NCBI GenBank assembly: GCA_009602725.1
Contig: WELB01000371.1
Coordinates: 44,514 to 79,244 of the forward strand
Reading direction: 5' to 3'
From: Spirogloea muscicola
Lineage: Eukaryota > Streptophyta > Zygnematophyceae > Spirogloeales > Spirogloeaceae
Length of the DNA: 34,731 nt
This document shows positions 1 to 11,100 of the stretch, piece by piece. The notes beneath the pieces are model-generated. The model worked only from the letters and a program-made list of their open reading frames with translations. It had not been told where the DNA came from and did no database searches. Every line of letters starts with the position of its first letter. Within the stretch, counting starts at the first letter, position 1. The translations under genes and the position numbers were made by a program.

Positions 1-1
1 G

Positions 2-2466
2 GCCGCGGCTCGCGGCGGCCGCCGCGCGGCGCGGGAGCTGGCGGCCGCCGTGCTCTCGGCCTGCCGCGAGGGCCTCTCTAATGGCAGCGCGGGCTTTGGG
101 GCCGGGTGAGCGTGCCGCTCCAGGCCATGGATCCCGGCCTCCGCTCGCCTCATTGCGGCGCTGCCGCACTCGCGACGTCGGCTTCCTCTGGCGCGTCGTA
201 TCGATGCTGCGGCTGCTGATCATCGCTTCTGCGGTCGGCGCAATGCAGGGACCTCATGCCATTTGGAGCACGGGCAGCCAGCAATCAAGCAGGTCAGCGA
301 CGGTCGTTGCCTCATTGAGAGCGGCCACCCGAGCACCAAGCAGACGCCGCTTTCCCAGAGAGGCTTTCCGCCGTCTCAGAGCTCTTGTGAAGGGCCTGCC
401 TGTCAGTATGATGCTTGGCTGACCGGCCTCCATGTCCACATTGTGCCCTGCGCAGTGAAGAACCGAATGCGGTCCGTGCAGAGCATCTCCAAGATCACAA
501 AGGCCATGAAGATGGTTGCCGCCTCCAAGCTCCGCGGCGTCCAACAAAAGGCCACCAAGTCTCGTAGCATCTGGCAGCCATTCACGGCCCTCCTTGGGGA
601 CGGCATTAGTAAGAGCTTCCAAAGTTGTAATGATATACTCGGTCGCCCATCTCCGCTATCAGTGAGACATGGAGCATTGTTACTCAGTGTCACATTCATC
701 TGCTGACGAAGAGGACTGCCTGTGTTCACCTCTGCTTGTTATGTGCATTGTACTGGAACTTATGATGATGCCAAAGTATTCATGCTCATGGCCGCCTCTT
801 GAGACACATGCCTTTATTGTTGCAGCAAAGCATGTGCCGAAGACAGTCATTCTCACCGTTAGTACCGATCGTGGCCTTTGCGGTGGTCTCAACTCAACAT
901 CAGTGAAATATAGCCGGGCTCTCATGAACCAGACACAGCTTGGTGAGTACTAAGTGGGTTTGTTTGCCAGGACATCTAATTGTTGCCAAAGATGTTCTCC
1001 AGCACTCATGGATGTCGTTTACTCGTTGGTTCAATAGCCTGTGTAAAGCGGTCGCTTGTTCTCTTCGCTGTCCTCTTCTCTGCCGACCTATGCAATATCT
1101 AAGAGCTTGCTAGTTTTGTGCTTAGATATGATAGCCGGTAAATCAGCACTGTGTCTATGAAGATTACAGCCAGTCGAGTGTTGAGCTTGCAGATAAGGAC
1201 AGCACAGCTTGTTATGTCATCATTGGAGAGAAGGGACGGGCTCAGCTGGCTCGAGACTCAAAGAAGAAGATTGCAATGACCATCACCGAAACTCAGAAAT
1301 TGCCAATCAATTTCACACAGGTGGTCAATTGGCTCTGTCCAGGGATCTGTCATACTGTAGCAAGTTTTGTATGCCCTGACTGCTATGTCAAGCAAGGGAA
1401 CTTACTGGTTTGATGAAGGTCGTCTGCGTGACACATCTGTAAAGGTTACATTGGGTTGGCTGGATTGACCCACCACTTTTTCCCTCCTCTTTGTTTCTTA
1501 AATGAAGAGTGGAGGACTGCACTGTGCTATGTTTGATAGACAAATACCACAGAACACGGGAAATAAGATAGAGGGAGGCTTTGTGTGTGTGTGGACTGCA
1601 GACTTGCATGATTGCCGATGAGATATTGAAGAATGTGGAATATGACGCCATCCGGATAGTTTACAATCACTTCAATACGGTTGTGTCATATACCCCCTCA
1701 ATATCAACAGTGTTGGCACCAGAGGTATTGCAGCTTGCCAAACTTCTCCTTGCAGATGAAGTCAGATAAGCTGTACGGTTTTTGCATGTACAAGCGTGAT
1801 CGATGGCTGTGAGCCGTGCTGCTAGCTGAGGTTCTGGGCTAGTGTGACGTGTGACTTTTTGCAGGTTTACTTACAAAGTAAAGAAGCAGACGGAAGCTTG
1901 GGTGAGCTTGATGCTTATGAGATTGAAGGGGCTGAGGAGGGTGGGAGCGGGCAACAAGAGACACTTGCTAATCTTGCGGAGTTCCATTTCGCCTCTGTAA
2001 GCTTGCCGGTCTTTGCCAGATGTTCCTGTGATTGATCAACATATTTACATGCTCAGGGCCAACTTATGAGATTCTGAACATGCCATCGTTTCATTGGCAG
2101 CTCCTGTACAATGCCACTCTGGAAAATGCCACCAGTGAACAAGGTGCCAGAATGTCTGCGATGGACAACTCTACGAGGAACGCTAAGGAAATGCTTGAGA
2201 GGCTGACTCTCAGCTACAACAGGTAAGCATATGCGGGTTATGCTCGGTGTCTAGTTTTTGAAAAGCCTGTTATACACCCTGCACTTGCTGCTACGCTACT
2301 CTTAGTCCACAGAAGTCAGTGCTAGAGCATATTGTCCATGTCATTCTGCATGAAAGCACTCCTTAACATGCAAGGATCATGGAATTGCAGATCACGACAA
2401 GCAACCATTACCACAGAGCTCATTGAGATCATTTCTGGTGCCGCTGCTTTGGAGGCTTCGTCATAA
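2..2466 (+). CDS. ATP3: Mitochondrial F1Fo ATP synthase gamma subunit (5'-partial)
   Basis: Encodes the rotating central stalk of mitochondrial F1, which couples proton flow to ATP synthesis. Exons inferred: 2-105, 249-292, 456-608, 826-942, 1193-1320, 1602-1724, 1865-1996, 2101-2222, 2391-2466. Phases agree across every junction and give 332 residues from base 2. Exon 1 reads as an Arg/Ala-rich mitochondrial presequence with no ATG, so the start lies left of the window. Family hallmarks: [15 protein letters not shown] in exon 3, [10 protein letters not shown] in exon 4, [18 protein letters not shown] in exon 6, and the C-terminal [19 protein letters not shown]. The central region lacks the regulatory Cys insertion of the chloroplast gamma subunit and aligns without gaps to plant mitochondrial gamma as I remember it. 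The acceptor at 1192 was preferred over one at 1162 because it keeps the family spacing. It is followed in the same direction by the isomerase gene. Confidence 0.95.
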
Positions 2467-3368
2467 ATCTGGCGAAAATGCCATTGCGTGCCCCTTCTGT
2501 TGTGAAGAATGGAGTATGGGGTGTATCACAACAGGATGGCAGAGTAGAAACTGAGCAAAGCATAGGGTAAAGACATGTGAGCATGTTGTGATGTCTACGG
2601 CACATTTAGCAGCATGGAGCGCCAAATTGGCAGCTCAAGTGCCCTCAAACGGCTTGACAAGTCTATATGCGTGGAAAAGAGCCACACTTTCCATCCCAAG
2701 GATGAGGAGCAAGGCTCTTCTTGTGTACTGCTATTGTTTTGGCTCATAGGATGTGCAAAAGCGTCCAGCTGATTCTAACAGTGGCAGATCTCAAGCTTAG
2801 GAGGCTCCCTGGTCCTTAAGTCACTGCTTACTCCCGAGCTTGACAACTTCGTGTGTCTTGGATGTCCATTCATGCCCTGCTTCAGCTCCTTGTTGAGGTT
2901 TAGGTCTGTCATGCTTAACTGTTCGCTGAGAGCTTCGTGCACAGAATAATGAGCTCGAAGTTGCTTGTCGCATGTACATTGTACAGAAAAGCAGCCCAGC
3001 ATACAGCGTGGATGCAAGCCCTTCCTCTGGGAAAGGGTCTCTCTGAAGGAGCCGCGCGGGCCTTTTGTATGAGTGGTGGACAGCTGATCTTCACTAGGAG
3101 AATGACGAGGATTGCCATGAACAGTGAAAGAAAGTCCACCTCGGTGTCCAGTCTCGTGTGGGCTGGCTTCTCGCAGCTGTTGTCTCCCTCTGGAAGAGCA
3201 GCTTCTCTTTCGTTTACCATCTACATGCACTATGCCCAACAGTCACCGTTGTCGTAGATTGCTGTGATTTTGCAGCAGCGAACGCCACTCGTGGCAAAGA
3301 GGCCAAGTACGCAGACGAGTTCGTTCTGCCGTCTTAGCACTTAGTACTTGGCTTTCTGCGCCCTCCTG
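2467..3368. other. Intergenic / 3' untranslated region of the ATP synthase gamma gene
   Basis: About 900 bases after the ATP synthase stop. Only short, overlapping open frames on both strands, none with recognisable protein similarity. It probably contains the 3' UTR; I saw no convincing TGTAA-type polyadenylation signal close to the stop. Confidence 0.5.
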
Positions 3369-3893
3369 CTCCTTCAGACCTTGTCCATTCCTTTGGGCTG
3401 GCCTCTCACAGCCACCAGTCAATTTGGAAGCGCTGTTGCTGACTTCAGAAAAGCTGAAAAGAGAGTAGCTTCTGCCAGACCAACTTTTCGTCTTCTTGGG
3501 CCTTGGCAGGGCTGCTGAGCTGGCGGCACGGCAGGACGCCAGCTCAAAACCCCTCCCCTCCTCGGAGGGTGGGCGAGGCGAGCGGATCTTCTCCAACGGG
3601 GGCAAACGGCGGCCCCTGCTGGCCGGCCCATGTTGCGCAACTAACATGTCATGGGCGTCCGTTGCGGGCCCGCGCAGCCGCTGAGACGCCTCCTTGATTC
3701 CCTTACGGAATTTGATTCTCACAAGAGGGCACTAAGTCATTATCCTACACGATATCCGCTCACTTGAATATCTCAGCCCTCACTTGTATATCTCAGCGCC
3801 TTTTCGGCCCCCTTTCGGAGCGCAGAGGTTTTGCAGGCTGGCTTTTCACATCAGCTCTTCCCATTACAGCAATAAGCTGTGAGAGGCCAGCCC
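3369..3893. mobile_element. Probable foldback/MITE-like element with 18-bp perfect terminal inverted repeats
   Basis: The sequence GGGCTGGCCTCTCACAGC at 3395-3412 recurs as its exact reverse complement at 3876-3893, about 480 bases away. The left end also belongs to a longer dispersed repeat: bases 3369-3416 match the reverse complement of 23984-24031 at 45 of 48 positions. Bases just inside the left end (around 3419-3435) resemble 24861-24877. A shorter inverted pair lies near the right end (about 3836-3893). No transposase is visible inside, so a non-autonomous element is the simplest reading. I could not define a target-site duplication. Confidence 0.55.
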
Positions 3894-3994
3894 GGAAAAA
3901 AGACAAAAAAACCGAAAAGGCTCTTTACAGCCGGAGTATTAATTTGAGAAGATGTAACCCTCTGGACGATGAGGCCTCCTCCGATCAACTGCTA

Positions 3995-3995
3995 G

Positions 3996-4039
<44 letters not shown>
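3995..4039. repeat. (GCC)n microsatellite
   Basis: A run of about 15 GCC units, upstream of the ribose-5-phosphate isomerase ATG and probably in its leader. An ambiguous base (N) follows at about 4122. Such tracts are prone to miscounting, which could hide the true upstream start codon of the isomerase. Confidence 0.9.
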
Positions 4040-4040
<1 letters not shown>

Positions 4041-4275
4041 ACGCCGACGAAGACGCAGTTGACGCCCATCTCGGAGGTCTCGCAGCGCCGCCCGATCCAC
4101 GGGCGCGCCCCGGCGGAGCTCNCGGGCGAAGCCTGCCGCTGCCGGCGCCGCCGGGCCGATCTCGCAGCCGACTCGGCGCGTCTGCTTCGCTAGGCTGCAG
4201 CTGCAGTCTCCTTCCCAGACTGCCAGCATCCGTTGCCGGTTGTCCAGAAAGGCAGGACGCAGAGGTGTTGCTGTC

Positions 4276-7202
4276 ATGGCCATTGCCGAAGCTCCAGCAA
4301 CCGATGGTGCGTCAGACTTGCCTTGAGCTCAAAGAAGCAGCAGATCAGTAACACTGCCTCTTCTCGTCGTCCTTGGACCTGTACACTTTCTACATTGCTG
4401 TTGGTGCCAGCACGCACACCAGCACCACGTCGGCACGGCCTCTGCCTAGTTGCTTAGTAGCCTCTCTGGTAGAAGCATGTCCAGGACCTGTATGCAATTA
4501 CAGCTTCCGTGTAGTCCTCGTCACATTGCAAGGGGAGAGCTCAACACTACATTCTTTAGCAGCAAGAGTGTTAGATGGTATCATCGGTGTTGACTTTGTT
4601 GAGGCAGTACACTGGTTCATAGGCCTAAGGTCAGGTTGGCAAGCTGACCTGAATGTTACGGCTATCCTGAGGGATCTGCATTGTCATTTCACGCCCCATA
4701 CCAGACTTTGGGAGAGCTCACCAGCCCGATCATGAGAAGCCAAGGATAGGTCCACCATTATGATGCCTAGTTGTACTTGTTTGCATCCTCCACAGCCATT
4801 GACCCAGCACTGCAGGACACTCTGAAGCGGGCCGTGGCTCAGAAGGCTGTCCAGCTCGTAAAAAACGGCAACATTGTTGGTCTTGGAACTGGGAGCACGT
4901 CCTCGATGGCAATCGAGGAGCTTGGGAAGCTGATAACCTCTGGCAAGGTACTGGTAGCTACTTCTTTTTCTCGACGATCTCTCCTAGGCTTGCCTGCAAG
5001 TCCTGCAGTGATGTCCAACTGTGCATTGATTGAATTTCCTGTGCAGACTTGCGAGACGTAAATATGAAGCTTGCATTTGCCAATATGCTTGGTGTCTTAG
5101 TCGTAGTTGATTGATAGCTGGTGAGCTGAATAACAGCATACCAGCTCAATTTGCACGTATGCTGTATCGGTGGACTTGAATAATGGCCAACTGTAGGGGT
5201 TTTGACAGAGCAGCGTAGAGTGTACTGTCAAGCAGAGACTGTACTCTGAAGACCAAGACCTTAAAGTGGGCAACATTTTACATTGATGTGGAATTTCCAG
5301 TACTCACATCATTGGAGGTCTCAATTTGCAGCTCAAGGACGTGAAAGGCGTGGCTACCAGCTATCAAGCAAAGGTGCTTGCCCGTCAATTTGGTGTACCC
5401 ACGGTAAGACTACCTCTTGTGGCGCATTGTGAAATGTTGAGTATGAACAAAGGTCCGCTAGTTCTCGTTGCTGCTTACAAATACCTAGAGAGCCTCCAGT
5501 AAATGTGTGTGGTGTCTGCTGGTCATCATTTCTGCATTGCCTTTAATAAGTGGTGCAGCAGTATGATATTAACGCTTTTGTGATGACGTGCAGTTGGACC
5601 TCAATGACGTCAATCATATTGACATAGCCCTTGACGGATGCGACGAAGTCGATGCTGATATGAATCTTATCAAGGTGCTGTGATCTGCCCAGGATGATAA
5701 GCTTGAGTCTCTTGTTACGCACAGCATAGCTAGTCAAGCTAGTATTAGCCAGGCTATGGATGCTGCACTTCTGCAGCAGTAGTCTGAATACTATATCACT
5801 TTGCATTTGTGCAGGGAGGAGGTGCTGCTCACACCATGGAGAAGGTATACGTGACTAAGTGACAGTGATTAAGAGCTTAAAATGCCTGTGTGCAAGGATG
5901 CACATCATATTTGCAGTTCTTGGTCACCCATGCGCAGGGCTGCAGCATATTTCTACTGTTCTCAATTGCTGAGGCTTGTGAAGTAGACCTCAGTACGAGC
6001 AATCTTGGACTGCAGGTGATTGATACGATAGCTAAGGAGTGTGTCATCTTGGTGGACCAGTCCAAGGTGGTCAAGAAGCTTGGAGTGAACTTCCCTGTCG
6101 CAGTGCGTTTCTCCAACAATTTCAGCTGTGCATGCTATCTTCCAATAGCAGACATCTAAGCCACAAGAGATGTATTGTAGAGAATCAAATTGCCAAGAGC
6201 AACTTCAACTTTGTGAAAGACATTGTGTTGCTTCTCTTAGAGCAGATTGTCTAGCATTGAGCAGCCTGCCTGATTTGTCAGACATCTTATGAGAGGAGGG
6301 TCTTGCCTTGTCCTGACTGCCAGCCGTTTTCTTGAGCTGGGCCTGCACTTTGAAGGTCATTATAATCTTTCCCCTGACAAAGTTGCTACTTGTTTTGATC
6401 AGGTGGAAGTGTTGCCTCCTGCCATTTCTCCTGTGATGAGGTCATTACTTCAGCTTGGAGGTGGTAAGTCGGGCTATTTTGATTGTCAGCAGTACCTCCA
6501 CATGACTTGACTCTTGTGGAATACTGGCATGGTATACTGGCATGGTATGCCGCCTCTTAGCATCAGTAAAATTACTACCAGGCCTTGAGTGCAGTGTCCC
6601 ATGTGTGCTGTAGTTTTCAACATTATCAGTGCACTAGCTGCATGCAGAATGACAAGATCACTTGTACACACTCTGATTGGAGCTTGCTTACTTGCACCAG
6701 CCCCTGAGATTCGGACTGCCTTAAGGAAAGATGGCCCAGTGATGACAGACCTTGGAAACATGGTGGTGGATGTCAGGTACTGCATCAGCTTCTGCTGCCC
6801 TCAGCAGTTACAGACATGCAGCTCCGAGTAAACGACATGAGAGTTATTGGCATCTGCTAATAAAGTCTCTTGGCATGTCGATGTTTCCAGCTTCCAGGAT
6901 GGCATCTTAGATGCTGCACAGGTGGAGAAGGAAATCAACAATATTCCTGGCGTTGTGGACAATGGTAAGTGCACGCCTAGTCATCATCAGTGCCTCTCTT
7001 GATCTCACATCAGAATATATTAAAACAGCGAGCAGGGTCTGGGGTCCAGTGCCTCACAGCAAGGGCTGTGCTGAATGCAGGGCTCTTCGTCAGGGTTGCG
7101 ACAAAGGTGCTCGTGGCTGTCCAGGACGGTGCTGGCACACCCATAATGGAGCTTGCCGAGTTTTTAAAAGGCATTGAGTCCCCACCTACACCAGAGAACT
7201 AA
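4276..7202 (+). CDS. RPI: Ribose-5-phosphate isomerase (RpiA family), probably plastid-targeted
   Basis: Interconverts ribose-5-phosphate and ribulose-5-phosphate in the Calvin cycle and pentose phosphate pathway. Exons: 4276-4306, 4796-4947, 5332-5403, 5594-5674, 5815-5844, 6016-6102, 6403-6463, 6701-6776, 6891-6964, 7081-7202; all phases agree and give 261 residues. RpiA signatures: the phosphate-binding loop GLGTGST (exon 2), the catalytic-aspartate segment ALDGCDEVDADMNLIK (exon 4), and GGGAAHTMEK (exon 5), which supplies the conserved Lys/Glu region. The C-terminus holds VEVLPPAISPVMR and GTPIMELAEFLKG. The ATG at 4276 sits in a good context, but the same frame is open and Arg/Ser-rich with no acidic residues from about 4056 and ends in RRGVAVMAIAEA, which looks like a plastid transit peptide. 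Either the true start is further upstream or this ATG lies near the cleavage site. Confidence 0.95.
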
Positions 7203-8160
7203 GCAATAAGATCATCCCCATCGGTCAACTTGTGGATCACAAAGATGACGACGTGCAGTCAAGTCAAATGAGCACAAGTCTTATACCAATATGCACTACT
7301 TTATGGCAGCCCTTAGAGAGCCGACACTCTCGTATCCCACCACGTGTGAGGGAATCACTTGAGTTGAAGGTTATGTTTCTTGGATCCCACATTGCTTGAT
7401 TCCTAGATGAAAGTGCTGCAGCTTTTCTGCAACATCATGGGGTTGGGGAGAGTTGGTTGGAGGTTGGAGAACATTCATTGGCTGCCTCGGTAAAGGCTGC
7501 AAATTGGTGTACAAACTGATGCCAGTACCGCTTGGCCAAGTCACTGCAGTACTTAACAGCCACCTGCTGACTGAAGATTGCTCAGTAAGGCTAGAGTGAT
7601 ACGTTTGTATTGACAGTCGTGCAGGTATGGAAGTGGTTAACTGCATTGTCCCCCGCAACCGGATGCTCCACAAAGATTTCAATTTGTGGCACTTAGTCTG
7701 CACTGGCTGCCCAGAACTTATCTGACAGACCATGCGGCAGCTGTTTTGCAAGCCCCTGATATGGGCACAAATGGCTACTGACTGTGCTTGCTGAGTCAAC
7801 AATAAGCTCAACAGTAAAATTGTATCACTACATGCGCGCCTGCTAGGCGGCCTCCCCCTCGGGCTTAAGGACTGACTCACCTATGAGCACACAGCCCTTT
7901 CCAGCCCTGTGACCAATGACGCCTTCTGACCTTATCTAGTTGGGCCATGGCTGCTCGGCGGCAGGGAGATGGGTAGCACCTGCTACTGGAGGCCAACAGC
8001 TGGCAGCCTGGAGAAGCGAACACTAATGCTGTGCTGTGGCGTGCTAATGATCTGGCGCTAATTACCATAAGGCAACCTTTACTACCATGACTAGCGCAAC
8101 GCTTGCTGTGACTAACACCAACTCCTCACAACACTTTCTACACACTCTAACACCCTTTGG
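7203..8160. other. Intergenic region between two convergent genes
   Basis: Contains the 3' ends of the isomerase (plus) and the ATXR3-like gene (minus). Its longest open frame is 169 codons on the minus strand (7371-7880); it has no recognisable similarity and no coding-like composition, so I do not call it a gene. Confidence 0.5.
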
Positions 8161-11100
8161 TCAGCTGTCATACGGGCCGACAAACTTAACTGGCCGGTCT
8201 CGGAGCCACGCCATGAGCTCCGAGCCGCAGAGCGATCGCCCTGCCATCGTGGCATCAAGCATCGGGCTGCCGTACAGCTGGCGGTTGCGGTAGTCCCACA
8301 GCCACTTATCGTTGGCCTTCTGCCAGTGCTTCTGCGGCTTGTTCTCCTATTCACAGCAACATACAGTGAAGATCATTAATCAAAACAGATGTATTGCAGC
8401 TGTGCCCAGTTCTTACAGAAACTTCCATTTGCAGCTAGCTGGTCTCTGGGTTTGGTGGTTATTGATACAGTACATCCAGAATCTGCTTAGAGCTTCTAGA
8501 GAGCTTCTAGAGATCCAGACTGGCTGAGAGCTTCCCATAGACTGCTCACAAACCGCGGATAGACAACCCAACAATCAGCGTACTGCCCAACTTCCAAGAT
8601 CATGTGTAGTTTGCTAATGTGTAAGTGCAAGCCCAATGTAGTGATGTTGAATCACTTGACAGAATCACTTGAGACTACAGCTTACAGAGATTCTATATGG
8701 GTGACTTCTTAATATCAAGACCTCCTGAAACATTTTGGTTACAACTTGCGGAGCAACACAAGCTGCAAAACCCTCTGCTACAGTCGACAGGGTTTGTAAG
8801 AGATGTGGGCCTCACCATCTTGTCGAACATCTCCTTGCGCTGCTGAGGCCCGTAGGCGCGCATGACGGCCTGCTGCTGGTTCCTGGAGTAGCAGGAGGAG
8901 GGGTCGGGCAGCACGAGGCAGCCGCGGCGAGCGGCTGCGAGGCTGTGCCCGGGGTCTGCCACCGTCTGCTTGAACCAGTAGACGAGCTGCCCAAGAATGT
9001 GGTCTCGGTCGTATGTCTTGCTCCACTCGCGGTCGCCGCCGTCCACTGCCGCGCCGCCGCTTCGCAGCCCCAGGTCCTCCTTGCGGATCACAAGCGGCGG
9101 CGAGTCGAAGGCGTCGTACTCCTGTCAAGCAGAATTACATCTTGATCAACAATCAGGATGTGTAGATTAGTACAAGTGGAGGAACTACAGAAGATTGGAG
9201 CTCCAAAAGTGTAACCCGATTTTACTCTTCCTCACTACCACTGTCACCAATGATCTGGTTTGCTGTGTACTCCACGATGAAAATAAAGTATGTACATACT
9301 TAAGAATCAGCAATTCGTTACATGCATCTATTGGGTGTATCTCTGCAGAATATGCAGGCACTTGGTCCAAAGCACACAGAGGTGATGGTTGACCTGCGTT
9401 GTGAAGAAGGTCTCAGTGTGCGCGTAGAGGTGGAGCAGGTCCGCAGCAGCATCGTGGCGACTCACAGCTGACGACTCCAGTGTCAGCAAGTAGTCTCGCA
9501 ACCTGATCACAACAACAAAGCTTTTAATAACTTTGAAATCCTCGCCACAACCCCTTGGAGCCAGTTCAGTTTCTGTATGACCATTCAACTATATGCAGGT
9601 AATAAGACTAAGGAACAATTTCTCTTTATTTAATTCTAAAACACCAATTTTATGACTGACCAGAGGAGGTTAACACGGAGCTGCCTCATGCCCTCCGTTG
9701 TCTCGGGCACGCCGTCGCGACTCCGCACCTCCTGCCAGAGGCGCGCCATGGCCGCCTTCTCCATGTGCGGTGCCACACACTTCAGCATCTGGTTCACGAC
9801 CGATGCCTCGGACGACCCGTCACCTATCCAGAGCTTCTGGATCAGCTCGCGCGGCGAGAGGATGCGCAGCGGCGGCAGGCCCTCCTTGGCTTCCCCGTAC
9901 AGAACCTTCAAGCAGTAGCGGACCTGCAAATGCCCATGTCCCAACAACTCAGCACTTTACGCCTGAGACAACCTCTTTTGCTGCGACAGTCGGCAACACA
10001 GGTTTCACACAATCTTACAACCAAGACTTCTACCTGTACTCCATGTATAGTACTTGTCTCCACTTGCAGATTGTGATGAGAATCTAGAAATATGCACGTT
10101 ATCTCCACTTGCAAGTTGTGATGAGAATCTAAGAGATATGCACAATGGCTTGGGAATAACCAAGTCAATGAGTCAAACACAAGAACAACTGAGGAGGCGC
10201 ATGCAGGGAGGACCCAAGCTGCCACTGTGTGCCTCACATGAGGCGACATACTAGCTGCTCAACCCCAGCCTTTGTAAAGCCAAGATGGCTTACCTTGTCC
10301 AGCGTGATGGCCAGGTTCTGAAGCCGCGAAAGCCAGACGCCCTCGGCTTGCTCCTGCGCCGCCTCCAAAGAGTCCTCCCCATCGTCTTGCAACCGCTGCA
10401 TGGGCCGCCTACGGCCCTTGCGCCCCTCCTTGTAGAGGATTCCAGGCAGCAGCTTCCTCTCCTCGGCAATGAACTCAACCTGAAACAGTGCAAGTGAATG
10501 AATGACATGCACCAATAAAGGAATAATGCTTGCATATATTGCAAGGGGTCTCGCAAGGGTTTATGGCCAGAGATGGTCTCTGGGGCACAAAGTCGAGATC
10601 AAGATCAGAAGTGTTGCTTACTGCGCAAGCCACAACATGTTGAAGAGTACAAAAAATAGCAGGAAGCAAATCGGAGCATATTGTAAATTAAGAATATGGA
10701 GCTATTGAGAGACGCACCAGCCGCGCCGCATACTTGACGGCCCAGTCAGGCAGGTCATGAAGCAGGCATTTTCCAAAGCCGCTCTTAGCGAGCTGCTCAA
10801 TCTCAGCGGCCGTGACGCCTTCCTTGGAGCTGCAGGCCTCGAGCAGCATGCGATGCCGGTCCAGCAGCCCATGGTGCTCGCCGATGACCTACAATATAAG
10901 ATATATATCCAAGAGAAATGCTTAAGGGAACGACTTGTTTGGCATGTAGTTTGACCAGCTAACAGATTTCAAGAAACTTGCCTGTCATTCTCAACCTCCT
11001 AAAGGACTGAACGTAGCTGCGATGCACAATGACTTCAGCTGTGCCCTGGGAGAGAAAAGCAAACTCCTTCACGATCTCAACAAATTTTAGAATAAGGCCT

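Noticed and set aside
1163-1192. Ten extra residues at the start of exon 5 of the ATP synthase gene
   Set aside because: An in-phase acceptor exists at 1162, but using the one at 1192 reproduces the exact length of plant gamma subunits.
3764-4351. 195-codon plus-strand frame with poly-alanine
   Set aside because: It runs through the GCC repeat in a different frame from the isomerase; no domain and no phase-compatible splice to the next exon.
7371-7880. 169-codon minus-strand frame between convergent genes
   Set aside because: No recognisable similarity, and it lies where 3' UTRs are expected.
10986-11049. Possible extra exon in the ATXR3 intron between 11155 and 10888
   Set aside because: It has an acceptor and an open frame, but would need a GC donor and add about 21 residues. 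Joining 11155 directly to 10888 gives exactly the family spacing.
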